This document shows positions 6,603-14,269 of a DNA stretch of 33,319 bases, in pieces (the first letter of the stretch is position 1; every line of letters starts with the position of its first letter). The translations under genes were made by a program, and so were the position numbers. Source of the DNA: Nonomuraea terrae (GTDB lineage: Bacteria; Actinomycetota; Actinomycetes; Streptosporangiales; Streptosporangiaceae); the NCBI RefSeq assembly GCF_004348995.1, contig NZ_SMKQ01000084.1, positions 1-33,319 on the forward strand, given 5' to 3'. The notes beneath the pieces were generated by a model. That model was not told where the DNA came from, searched no databases, and worked only from the letters and a program-made list of their open reading frames with translations.

Positions 6603-7480
6603 TGAGAGACTCGCGCCGTGCCCGGATCGTCCTGGGAGTGCTGCTCTCGGCGGCCCTGATCATCCTGACCGTCGACCACCGCTCGGGCGAAAGCTCGCCG
6701 CTGCGCCAGTTGCGCGCGGCCGGGGCCTACGTGTTCGGCACGGCGGAGCAGTTCGGCGTCGGGCTCATCCGGCCCGTCGGCGCCTTCGTGCAGGCGGTCG
6801 CGTCGGCGCCGAGCGCACAGCGGCGCATCGACGCGCTGAAGGAGGAGAACGCCAAGCTGCGCGCCGGCCTCGTCGCCGGCCGGCTGGACGCGGATCGCGC
6901 CAAGGAGCTTGACCGGCTGCTCGGGCTGGCCGGGACCGGCGGATACAAGGTGGTCGCGGCCAACGTGGTGGCTCGGCGCGGGCTGCCCGGGTTCGAGGAC
7001 GCCGTCGAGATCGACGTCGGCACCGGCGACGGGATCCAGCGGGACATGACGGTGCTCAACGGCGACGGGCTGGTCGGGCGCGTGCTGCACGCCTCCGCCC
7101 ACACCTCGACGGTGCTGCTGCTGAGCGACCCCGCCTCGTCCGTCGGCGCGCGGCTGGAGGGCGGCAAGGAGATCGGCGTGGTCCACGGCGTCGGGGAGAA
7201 CGGGCGGCTCGTGCAGTTCCGGCTGCTCGATTCCACGGCGTCGATGAGCAGGGGCGGGCGGATCGTGAGCTTCGGGTCCAAGAACGGGAGACCGTACGTG
7301 CCGGGGGTGCCGATCGGGATCATCGAGCGAGTCGAGTCCACGCCAGGGGAGCTGACGCGGATCGCCTATGCGCGGCCGTACGCGGACATGACGGCGCTCG
7401 ACGTGGTCGGCGTCGTGGTGGAGGCGCCCAAGCGCAACCCGCGCGACGCGGTCCTGCCGGGCAAGGAGAGGCCGCGGTGA
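6602..7480 (+). CDS. mreC: Rod shape-determining protein MreC
   Basis: A 292-aa membrane-anchored scaffold that links MreB filaments to PBP2 in the periplasmic space. One transmembrane helix (about residues 9-24) is followed by a charged coiled coil (about 72-108, containing ALKEENAKLRAG) and the two beta-barrel domains typical of the family, with the conserved GDGLVGRV and LLLSDPASSVGAR stretches. ATG at 6602 shares one base with the mreB stop, so a longer upstream frame inside mreB was rejected. It is followed by a 61-nt gap holding a small tandem repeat before mreD. Confidence 0.93.
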   Translation: MRDSRRARIVLGVLLSAALIILTVDHRSGESSPLRQLRAAGAYVFGTAEQFGVGLIRPVGAFVQAVASAPSAQRRIDALKEENAKLRAGLVAGRLDADRAKELDRLLGLAGTGGYKVVAANVVARRGLPGFEDAVEIDVGTGDGIQRDMTVLNGDGLVGRVLHASAHTSTVLLLSDPASSVGARLEGGKEIGVVHGVGENGRLVQFRLLDSTASMSRGGRIVSFGSKNGRPYVPGVPIGIIERVESTPGELTRIAYARPYADMTALDVVGVVVEAPKRNPRDAVLPGKERPR

Positions 7481-7500
7481 GCGCGCCGGGCGTGATCCAC

Positions 7501-7533
7501 GGCGGGGTCGACGGCGGGGTCGACGGCGGGGAG
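7501..7533 (+). repeat. 12-bp tandem repeat between mreC and mreD
   Basis: The unit GGCGGGGTCGAC occurs twice in full (7501-7524), followed by a partial copy GGCGGGG. It fills much of the 61-nt gap and lies just before the mreD ribosome-binding site GAGGGGACC. Its copy number may vary between strains. Confidence 0.8.
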
Positions 7534-7541
7534 GGGACCAG

Positions 7542-8006
7542 GTGATCGGGTGGCTGTCGGTGCTGCTGGCGTTGCTCACGCAGGTCATGCTCGTCAACCG
7601 GGTCCCCCTGCCTGCCGGGGGCGCGCCTGACCTGGTGCTGCTCGCCGTCATCGGCGCGGCGCTGACCCGGGGGCCGTCGTCGGGGGCGGTGCTCGGCTTC
7701 TTCGCGGGACTGCTGGTCGACGTCGTGCCGCCGAGCGCCCACCTGGTGGGCCAGTACGCGTTCGTGTACGCGCTCGTCGGCTACGTCGCGGGGCGCGGCC
7801 TGGGCGGGCCCGTCACGACCGTGGTGCTGTGCGTGCTGCTGGCGCCGCTGGCGGCGGCGGGCGTGGGCGCGTTGATGTCCGATCCACGGGTGACGATGTC
7901 GATGCTGACCGGCCAGGTGCCCGTCACCGTCGTCTACACGCTGCTGGTCTCGCCCATCGTGATCTGGCTGACCACGCGGAGCAGACAGGCGAGGTTCTCG
8001 ACATGA
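7542..8006 (+). CDS. mreD: Rod shape-determining protein MreD
   Basis: A 154-aa integral membrane protein with about five hydrophobic helices, the expected size and topology for MreD. MreD completes the MreBCD scaffold with PBP2 and RodA. The segment APDLVLLAVIGAALTRGPSSGAVLGFFAGLLVD is characteristic: an early PDL motif and a glycine-rich helix ending in Asp. GTG at 7542 is preceded by GAGGGG at good spacing. Its stop overlaps the PBP2 start (ATGA), indicating translational coupling. Confidence 0.9.
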   Translation: MIGWLSVLLALLTQVMLVNRVPLPAGGAPDLVLLAVIGAALTRGPSSGAVLGFFAGLLVDVVPPSAHLVGQYAFVYALVGYVAGRGLGGPVTTVVLCVLLAPLAAAGVGALMSDPRVTMSMLTGQVPVTVVYTLLVSPIVIWLTTRSRQARFST

Positions 8007-10048
8007 CGCGGATTCGGACCCGGCTGCTGGTGCTGCACGTGCTCGTGCTGGCGCTGCTCGCGGCGCTGGCCGTGCGGCTGTGGCAGGTGCAGGTCGTGCA
8101 CGGGCAGGAGTTCGTGACGCGGGCGACGGAGACGCGTACGCGGGTGGTGATCGTGCCCGCGGTGCGCGGGCAGATCCTCGACTCGTCGGGGCGCCCGCTG
8201 GTGCGTAACAAGACCGCGCTGGTCGTCTCCATCGACCGCACCCGGCTGTCCAGGATGCAGGACGGCGGCCTGGCGGTGCTGCGCAAGCTGTCGGCGGTGC
8301 TCGGCCGGCCGGTGAAGGACCTGCAGCAGCGCATCAGGCCGTGCGGGCCCGGGGTGGGCAAGCCGTGCTGGACGGGATCGCCGTACCAGGCGGTTCCGCT
8401 GGACGAGAAGGTCGACACCCGCGAGGCGCTGCAGATCCTGGAGCGGCAGGAGGAGTTCCCCGGCGTGACGGCCGAGGTCAACTCCGTCCGGCAGTACCCG
8501 GGGGGCAGGGCAGGGGCTCAGATGCTCGGCTACCTGCAGCCGGTCACCCAGGCGGAGCTGGAGAAGCGTGAGGGGCTCAAGGCCAGCTTCTCCGGGGTCG
8601 ACCTCGCCGGGCGCGACGGGCTCGAATACGTCTACGACGACGCGCTGCGCGGCAAGGCCGGGCTGCGCCGGGTCCAGGTCGACCGCATGGGCAAGCCGCT
8701 CGGGCTCGTGGAGCAGGTGACGCCCGTCGCCGGTGACCACCTGGTGACGAGCATCGACTCGCGCGTGCAGACCGTGGTGGAGAAGGCGCTGGCCAAGGCG
8801 ATGAAGTCCGCGCCCGGCGCCGACGGCGGGGCCGGGGTGGTGCTCGACGCCCGTACGGGGCGAGTGGTGGCGCTCGCGAGCGCGCCGGGGTACGACCCGG
8901 AGATCTGGGCGGGCGGCATCTCGGCGCGCGGCTACCAGTGGCTGATGTCGGAGAAGTCCGACAAGCCGCTCGTGTCGCGGGCGATCAACGGCCAGTTCGC
9001 GCCCGGTTCGACGTTCAAGGTCACGTCGGTGTCCGCGATGCTGCGCGCCGGCTATCCGCTCAACGGCACCTATTCCTGCCCCGGCTCCTACATGGTGGGC
9101 GGGCGCGCGTTCAACAACTTCCGGGGCATCGGGCTGGGCTCGATGAACCTGCACACGGCGCTGGTCAAATCGTGCGACACGATCTTCTACCGGGCGTCGT
9201 ACGAGCAGTACCTCAAGGACGGCGGGCGCACGCCGAAGAAGAAGCCGAAGGAGATCTTCGCCAACGTGGCCAGGCAGTACGGGTTCGGCGCGCCGACCGG
9301 CATCGACCTGCCGGGCGAGTCAGGCGGCCGCATCCCCGACCGGGCCTGGAAGAAGGAGCTGTGGGACCAGACGAGCGCCGTCACCTGCACGCGGGCGCGC
9401 AAGGGGTATCCGGAGGTGAAGGACCGGGCGCGGGCGGCGTTCCTCAAGCAGCTCGCGGTGGAGAACTGCGCCGAAGGATTCCTGCTGCGACCCGGTGACG
9501 CGGCCAACTTCTCCATCGGCCAGGGCGACGTGCTCGTGACGCCGCTGCAGCTGGCGCGGGCCTACCAGGCGCTGGTGAGCGACGGCAAGGTGCGCAGCCC
9601 GCGCATCGGCTGGGCGCAGGTCCGGCCCGACGGCAAGGTGGTCAAGAAGATCCCGGTGCCGGTGGTGGGCAAGCTGCCGCTCAGGGAGAAGGAGCGCCTG
9701 TACATCAAGAACGCGCTGAGCCAGGTGGCCGCCGACGGCACCGCGGCGGGAGCCTTCGCCGGGTTCCCGATGGACAAGGTCCGCGTCGGAGGCAAGACCG
9801 GTACGGCGGAGGTCTGGGGCAAGAAGGACACCTCCTGGTTCGCGTCGTTCGCGCCGACGAAGAAGCCGCAGTACGTGGTGGTCGTGATGGTGTCGCAGGG
9901 CGGTATGGGCGGCTCCACGGCGGCGCCGGCCGCGCGGGAGATCTACGAGGGCATCTACGGCATCAAGCGCCAGCCCGCCGTACCCGGCGGACGGCTGACC
10001 ACGCGGCTGCCCAGGTTCGCCCCCGACGGAACGGTGGCCGGGGGATGA
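8003..10048 (+). CDS. mrdA: Penicillin-binding protein 2 (class B transpeptidase)
   Basis: A 681-aa peptidoglycan DD-transpeptidase of the elongation complex, acting outside the membrane with RodA. It has a short cytoplasmic start, one transmembrane anchor (about residues 8-26), a pedestal domain, and a C-terminal penicillin-binding domain. The active-site motifs are present: STFK with catalytic S336, SCD at 390-392 (the SxN position, with Asp as is common in PBP2), and KTGTAEV at 598-604. ATG at 8003 overlaps the mreD stop; a longer frame running back through mreD was rejected. The end overlaps rodA (ATGA). A Lys-rich insert KKKPKE near residue 413 lies in an exposed loop. Confidence 0.95.
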   Translation: MTRIRTRLLVLHVLVLALLAALAVRLWQVQVVHGQEFVTRATETRTRVVIVPAVRGQILDSSGRPLVRNKTALVVSIDRTRLSRMQDGGLAVLRKLSAVLGRPVKDLQQRIRPCGPGVGKPCWTGSPYQAVPLDEKVDTREALQILERQEEFPGVTAEVNSVRQYPGGRAGAQMLGYLQPVTQAELEKREGLKASFSGVDLAGRDGLEYVYDDALRGKAGLRRVQVDRMGKPLGLVEQVTPVAGDHLVTSIDSRVQTVVEKALAKAMKSAPGADGGAGVVLDARTGRVVALASAPGYDPEIWAGGISARGYQWLMSEKSDKPLVSRAINGQFAPGSTFKVTSVSAMLRAGYPLNGTYSCPGSYMVGGRAFNNFRGIGLGSMNLHTALVKSCDTIFYRASYEQYLKDGGRTPKKKPKEIFANVARQYGFGAPTGIDLPGESGGRIPDRAWKKELWDQTSAVTCTRARKGYPEVKDRARAAFLKQLAVENCAEGFLLRPGDAANFSIGQGDVLVTPLQLARAYQALVSDGKVRSPRIGWAQVRPDGKVVKKIPVPVVGKLPLREKERLYIKNALSQVAADGTAAGAFAGFPMDKVRVGGKTGTAEVWGKKDTSWFASFAPTKKPQYVVVVMVSQGGMGGSTAAPAAREIYEGIYGIKRQPAVPGGRLTTRLPRFAPDGTVAGG

Positions 10049-11211
10049 TCGCGCGCGCGGTGGACATCCGGCGGCCGTCGCTGCTGCAGCGGATGGCCCG
10101 CCAGGACTCGACCGTGCGCCGGCTCGACGGGCTGATGCTGGTCGCGGTGGCCGGGCTGTGCGTGATCGGCACGCTGCTGGTCTGGTCGTCCACCAGGACG
10201 TGGGCGCCCGGCTCGACGGGGCTGGTGAAGAAGCACCTGCTCAACGAGGCCGTCGGGGCCGTGATGTGCGGGCTCGTCGCCATGATCGACCATCGGGCGA
10301 TGCGGGCGTACGCGCCGCTGGTGTATTTGATGTCGCTGGTGGGGCTGGGGCTGGTGCTGACGCCGCTGGGGGCGACGATCAACGGCTCCCACTCGTGGAT
10401 CCTGCTCGGGGGCGGGTTCGCGGTGCAGCCGTCCGAGTTCGCCAAGGTCGGGCTGCTGCTGATCGTCGCGATGCTGCTGGCGCAGCCGGCCGAGGGCACC
10501 GACCGGCCGCGCATGATCGACGTGACGCTGGCGCTGGTCGCGGCGGTGATCACGATCGGGCTGGTGATGCTGCAGCCCGACCTCGGCACGGCGATGGTGC
10601 TGGCGGTGATCACGGCCGCCGGTCTGATCATCTCGGGCGTGCGCAAGCGCCTGATCGCGCTGCTGATGCTGGTGGCGGGGCTCGGGGTGTTCGCGGTGTT
10701 CTACTTCCAGATGCTGGAGCCGTACCAGGTGGCGCGGTTCACGGCGTTCGTCGATCCGAGCGTGGATCCGCGCGGCGTGGGCTACAACAGCACGCAGTCG
10801 CTCATCGCGATCGGCTCGGGGCAACTGCTGGGCAAGGGGCTGCTCGGCGGTGGGCAGACGACCGGGCGGTTCGTGCCGGAGCAGCACACCGACTTCATCT
10901 TCACGGTGGCGGGGGAGGAGTTCGGTTTCCTCGGGTCGGTCACCGTCGTGATGCTGCTCGGCATCGTGCTGCTGCGCGGCCTGAAGATCGCCAGGGAGTG
11001 CGAGGATCGGTTCGGAACGCTGGTCGCGGGCACGATCGTGTGCTGGTTCGCGTTCCAGACGTTCATCAACGTGGGAATGACGATCGGGATCATGCCGATC
11101 ACCGGGCTGCCGCTGCCGTTCGTCTCCTACGGCGGCACCGCGACTTTCGCCAACCTCGTCGCGGTCGGGCTGCTCCAGGCCATCAAGGTGCGAAGACGGC
11201 CGTTCGCCTAA
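10045..11211 (+). CDS. rodA: Peptidoglycan glycosyltransferase RodA (SEDS family)
   Basis: A 388-aa polytopic membrane glycosyltransferase that polymerises lipid II into glycan strands, paired with PBP2. Family landmarks are all present: GSHSWILLG, PSEFAKV, LQPDLGTAMV (with the essential SEDS aspartate), the LLGKGLLGGGQTTGRFVPEQHTDFIF loop (shown here only as a position marker, about residues 262-287), FINVGMTIGIMPITG, and GLPLPFVSYGGT. About ten membrane helices are predicted by eye. ATG at 10045 overlaps the PBP2 stop, so it is coupled. It is the last gene of the mre cluster; a 96-nt gap follows. Confidence 0.95.
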   Translation: MIARAVDIRRPSLLQRMARQDSTVRRLDGLMLVAVAGLCVIGTLLVWSSTRTWAPGSTGLVKKHLLNEAVGAVMCGLVAMIDHRAMRAYAPLVYLMSLVGLGLVLTPLGATINGSHSWILLGGGFAVQPSEFAKVGLLLIVAMLLAQPAEGTDRPRMIDVTLALVAAVITIGLVMLQPDLGTAMVLAVITAAGLIISGVRKRLIALLMLVAGLGVFAVFYFQMLEPYQVARFTAFVDPSVDPRGVGYNSTQSLIAIGSGQLLGKGLLGGGQTTGRFVPEQHTDFIFTVAGEEFGFLGSVTVVMLLGIVLLRGLKIARECEDRFGTLVAGTIVCWFAFQTFINVGMTIGIMPITGLPLPFVSYGGTATFANLVAVGLLQAIKVRRRPFA

Positions 11212-11294
11212 CCGGCGCTCGCGCTGGCGGTGAACGACGTGGCCGATGGGGCGGGGGAGAGGCGTACGGAGGCCCGGCAGTGCCCGTGCGCCGC

Positions 11295-11300
11295 TACCCT
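11295..11300 (+). promoter_or_regulatory. -10 element for a leaderless radical SAM gene
   Basis: TACCCT ends 7 nt before the ATG at 11308. This is the spacing between a -10 and a transcription start, so the A of ATG is the likely +1. No Shine-Dalgarno lies just upstream, which agrees. Confidence 0.6.
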
Positions 11301-11307
11301 GGACTGT

Positions 11308-13218
11308 ATGACTGTCGAGTCGATTTTCCACCGCCTGGAAGCGCTGCTGCCCAAGGTGCAGAAGCCCATCCAGTACGTCGGGGGTGAGCTCAACTCGACC
11401 ATCAAGGACTGGGACTCCGCCGACGTGCGGTGGGCGTTGATGTACCCGGACGCCTACGAGGTAGGGCTGCCCAACCAGGGCGTGGCCATCCTCTACGAGA
11501 TCCTCAACGAGCTCCCCGGCACGCTGGCCGAGCGCACGTACGCGGTCTGGCCCGACCTCGAAGCACTCATGCGAGCGGAGGGCGTCCCGCAGTTCACCGT
11601 CGACGCCCACCGGCCGGTGCGCGCGTTCGACGTGCTCGGGATCTCGTTCTCGACCGAGCTCGGCTACACCAACATGCTGACCGCGCTCGACCTGGCCGGC
11701 ATCCCGCTGCTCGCCGCGGACCGCGGCGAGGACGACCCGATCGTGCTCGCGGGCGGCCACGCGGCCTTCAACCCCGAGCCGATCGCCGACTTCCTCGACG
11801 CGGCCGTGCTCGGCGACGGGGAGCAGATCTCCATCGCCATCACCGAGGTCATCCGCGAGTGGAAGGCCGAGGGCAGTCCCGGCGGGCGTGACGAGCTGCT
11901 CATGCGGCTCGCCGAGTCCGGCGGGGTCTACGTGCCGAAGTTCTACGACGTCGAATACCACGACGACGGCCGCATCAAGCGCGTCGCGCCCAACCGGCCC
12001 GACGTGCCGTGGCGGGTGCACAAGCACACCGTGATGGACCTCGACGAGTGGCCGTACCCGAAGAAGCCGCTGGTGCCGCTGGCCGAGACGGTGCACGAGC
12101 GGTTCAGCGTGGAGATCTTCCGCGGCTGCACGCGCGGCTGCCGCTTCTGCCAGGCGGGCATGATCACGCGCCCGGTGCGCGAGCGCTCCATCACCACGAT
12201 CGGGGCGATGGTGGAGAACGGCATCAAGCAGTCCGGCTTCAACGAGGTCGGTCTGCTGTCGCTGTCGTCCGCCGACCACTCCGAGATCGCCGACGTGGCC
12301 AAGGGCCTGGCCGATCAGTACGAGGGCACCAACACCTCGCTGTCGCTGCCCTCCACCAGGGTCGACGCGTTCAACATCGACCTGGCCAACGAGTTCTCCA
12401 GGAACGGCAGGCGCTCGGGCCTGACGTTCGCGCCCGAGGGCGGCTCGGAGCGGATGCGCAAGGTGATCAACAAGATGGTCACCGAGGAAGACCTCATCCG
12501 CACCGTCACCACGGCCTACTCCCAGGGCTGGCGGCAGGTCAAGCTCTACTTCATGTGCGGCCTGCCCACCGAGCAGGACGAAGACGTGCTCGGCATCGCC
12601 GACCTGGCCAAGAAGGTCATCAAGGCGGGCCGCGAGGCGACCGGCAGCCGCGACATCCGCTGCACGGTCTCCATCGGCGGTTTCGTGCCCAAGCCGCACA
12701 CGCCGTTCCAGTGGGCGGCGCAGACCGACCACGAGACCGTCGACCGGCGGCTCAAGGCGCTGCGCGACGCGCTGCGGAGCGACAAGGCGTACGGCCGCGC
12801 GATCGGCTACCGCTACCACGACGGCAAGCCGTCCATCGTGGAGGGCCTGCTGTCGCGAGGTGACCGCAGGATCGGCGCCGTGATCAGGAACGTCTGGGAG
12901 GACGGCGGCCGGTTCGACGGGTGGAGCGAGCACTTCTCCTACGAGCGCTGGATGGCCGCCGCCGAGAAGGCGGGCGTCGACGTCGACTGGTACACCACGC
13001 GTGAGCGGGAGGAGAACGAAGTACTCCCGTGGGACCACCTCGACGCGGGGCTCGATCGCGAATGGTTGTGGCAGGACTGGCAGGACGCCGTTTCCGGCGG
13101 CGAGGTCGAAGACTGCCGCTGGACGCCGTGTTACGACTGCGGGGTCTGCCCGACGATGGGGACCGAAATTCAGATCGGCCCGACGGGGCGGAAACTCCTT
13201 CCCCTGACGGTGGTCTAG
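11308..13218 (+). CDS. B12-binding-domain radical SAM protein, TIGR03960 family
   Basis: A 636-aa enzyme with an N-terminal cobalamin-binding-like domain (about residues 60-190) and a radical SAM core. The iron-sulfur motif CxxxCxxC is intact (C274, C278, C281, in RGCTRGCRFCQAGM). The C-terminus has a second cysteine cluster, PCYDCGVCP, which could bind another cluster. The reaction is not established for this family. The next gene encodes its usual partner, a DUF2344/TIGR03936 protein, and then RNase E/G; this order is widespread in actinobacteria and suggests a role in RNA or translation-linked modification, which is inference. ATG at 11308 was chosen over a longer frame because it sits 7 nt after a -10 hexamer and matches the family N-terminus. 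Confidence 0.9.
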   Translation: MTVESIFHRLEALLPKVQKPIQYVGGELNSTIKDWDSADVRWALMYPDAYEVGLPNQGVAILYEILNELPGTLAERTYAVWPDLEALMRAEGVPQFTVDAHRPVRAFDVLGISFSTELGYTNMLTALDLAGIPLLAADRGEDDPIVLAGGHAAFNPEPIADFLDAAVLGDGEQISIAITEVIREWKAEGSPGGRDELLMRLAESGGVYVPKFYDVEYHDDGRIKRVAPNRPDVPWRVHKHTVMDLDEWPYPKKPLVPLAETVHERFSVEIFRGCTRGCRFCQAGMITRPVRERSITTIGAMVENGIKQSGFNEVGLLSLSSADHSEIADVAKGLADQYEGTNTSLSLPSTRVDAFNIDLANEFSRNGRRSGLTFAPEGGSERMRKVINKMVTEEDLIRTVTTAYSQGWRQVKLYFMCGLPTEQDEDVLGIADLAKKVIKAGREATGSRDIRCTVSIGGFVPKPHTPFQWAAQTDHETVDRRLKALRDALRSDKAYGRAIGYRYHDGKPSIVEGLLSRGDRRIGAVIRNVWEDGGRFDGWSEHFSYERWMAAAEKAGVDVDWYTTREREENEVLPWDHLDAGLDREWLWQDWQDAVSGGEVEDCRWTPCYDCGVCPTMGTEIQIGPTGRKLLPLTVV

Positions 13219-13273
13219 CGCGCTCAGTGGGCGAGCCGTGTCTTGGCGTACACGTACACCTGCCGGGGCGGCT

Positions 13274-13309
13274 TATCCTGAGACGAAGGAACTCTTTGAC
13301 AAGGAAGGA
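13274..13309 (+). promoter_or_regulatory. -10 and ribosome-binding site for the DUF2344 gene
   Basis: TATCCT (13274-13279) is a good -10 hexamer and AAGGAAGG (13302-13309) a strong Shine-Dalgarno. Together they place initiation downstream of 13309 and argue against a GTG at 13238. The only codon at proper distance from the ribosome-binding site in the right frame is CTG at 13319. Confidence 0.5.
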
Positions 13310-13318
13310 CGACAAGCT

Positions 13319-14125
13319 CTGAAACCTGTTCCCGAAGGGCCTCCGCCCGCGCCCACGGTGCAGCGCCTGCGCGTGCGTTACGCCAAGCGCGGCCGTCTGC
13401 GCTTCACCAGCCACCGCGACATCTCGCGGGCCGTCGAGAGAGCGGTCCGCCGTGCCGGCATTCCGGTGGCCTACAGCGCGGGTTTCTCGCCCCACCCGAA
13501 GATCTCCTACGCGGGCGCGGCGCCGACCGGTGTCGCCAGCGAAGCCGAATACCTCGAGATCGGTGTCACCATGCCGAGCGATCCCGCCCAGGTCAGACAG
13601 AGCCTGGACGAGTCGTTGCCCTCTGGGCTCGATGTGCTCGACGTCGTGGAGGCGGGTCCTGGCGGGCTGGCCGACCGCTTGGAGGCATCCGAGTGGGAGG
13701 TGCGGCTGCCCGGTGCCGATCGCGGACTCGCCGAGGTGGCGGCAGAGAAGTTTCTCGCGGCGGGCACGGTGGAAGTCGAGCGCCTCACCAAGAAGGGTCC
13801 CCGCCGCTTCGACGCGCGGCAGGCCGTCCTGGGGCTCGAGGTTTCCGAGGGAACAGACAGAACCGCAGCTCAGGTGGGCGGACGACCGTGTGTCATACTG
13901 CGCATGGTTGTTCGGCACATGACGCCTGCCGTTCGACCCGACGATGTGCTCACAGGGCTGCGCCTTGTGGCCGACTTCGCGCCGCCGGTTCCCCCCGAGG
14001 TGACCAGGCTGGCGCAGGGGCCGCTCGACGTTGGTACCGGTGCGCTTGCCGACCCGCTCGACCTGGACCGCGACGTAACGCGCGGCGGCGAGGCGGGACC
14101 GGCGGGTGAGCACGTCGCCGGTTAA
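13319..14125 (+). CDS. Radical SAM-associated DUF2344 protein (TIGR03936)
   Basis: A 268-aa protein of the family found fused to, or next to, TIGR03960 radical SAM enzymes. It shows the family signature VRYAKRGRLRFTSHRD near its N-terminus, YSAGFSPHPKISYA, and SEAEYLEIG. Its biochemical role is unknown; here it is a separate gene 100 nt after its partner. The start is uncertain. Codons between 13238 and about 13340 have low third-position GC, unlike the gene, so the long GTG-initiated version is unlikely. A strong AAGGAAGG site points to CTG at 13319; GTG at 13358 is the nearest standard start and gives a 255-aa protein beginning at QRLRVRY. The C-terminal 40 residues are Asp/Gly-rich and look flexible. 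Confidence 0.88.
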   Translation: MKPVPEGPPPAPTVQRLRVRYAKRGRLRFTSHRDISRAVERAVRRAGIPVAYSAGFSPHPKISYAGAAPTGVASEAEYLEIGVTMPSDPAQVRQSLDESLPSGLDVLDVVEAGPGGLADRLEASEWEVRLPGADRGLAEVAAEKFLAAGTVEVERLTKKGPRRFDARQAVLGLEVSEGTDRTAAQVGGRPCVILRMVVRHMTPAVRPDDVLTGLRLVADFAPPVPPEVTRLAQGPLDVGTGALADPLDLDRDVTRGGEAGPAGEHVAG

Positions 14126-14129
14126 GGAT

Positions 14130-14151
14130 GTGCCCTGCGTGAGCCGGGCAC
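14130..14151 (+). other. Small hairpin between the DUF2344 gene and rne
   Basis: GTGCCC (14130-14135) and GGGCAC (14146-14151) form a 6-bp stem with a 10-nt loop just after the stop codon. It has no T tract. It sits in the 144-nt leader region of the RNase E/G gene and may be a processing or decay structure. Confidence 0.3.
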
Positions 14152-14269
14152 GACCGCTGACAGGACTTGGCGCCGATACGCCCCTTCCGGGGGCGCCGGT
14201 GGACAACGAGACACGAGGGCTCCTGCGCGGCGCGGTGACGCGCCCGGGAGCTGACGGGAGAACGCCCGC

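Noticed and set aside
9955..13038. Open frame of more than 1000 codons on the minus strand
   Set aside because: It is antisense to PBP2, rodA and the radical SAM gene, is rich in Arg/His/Asp/Gly/Val with no domain, and is the usual shadow of GC-biased codons.
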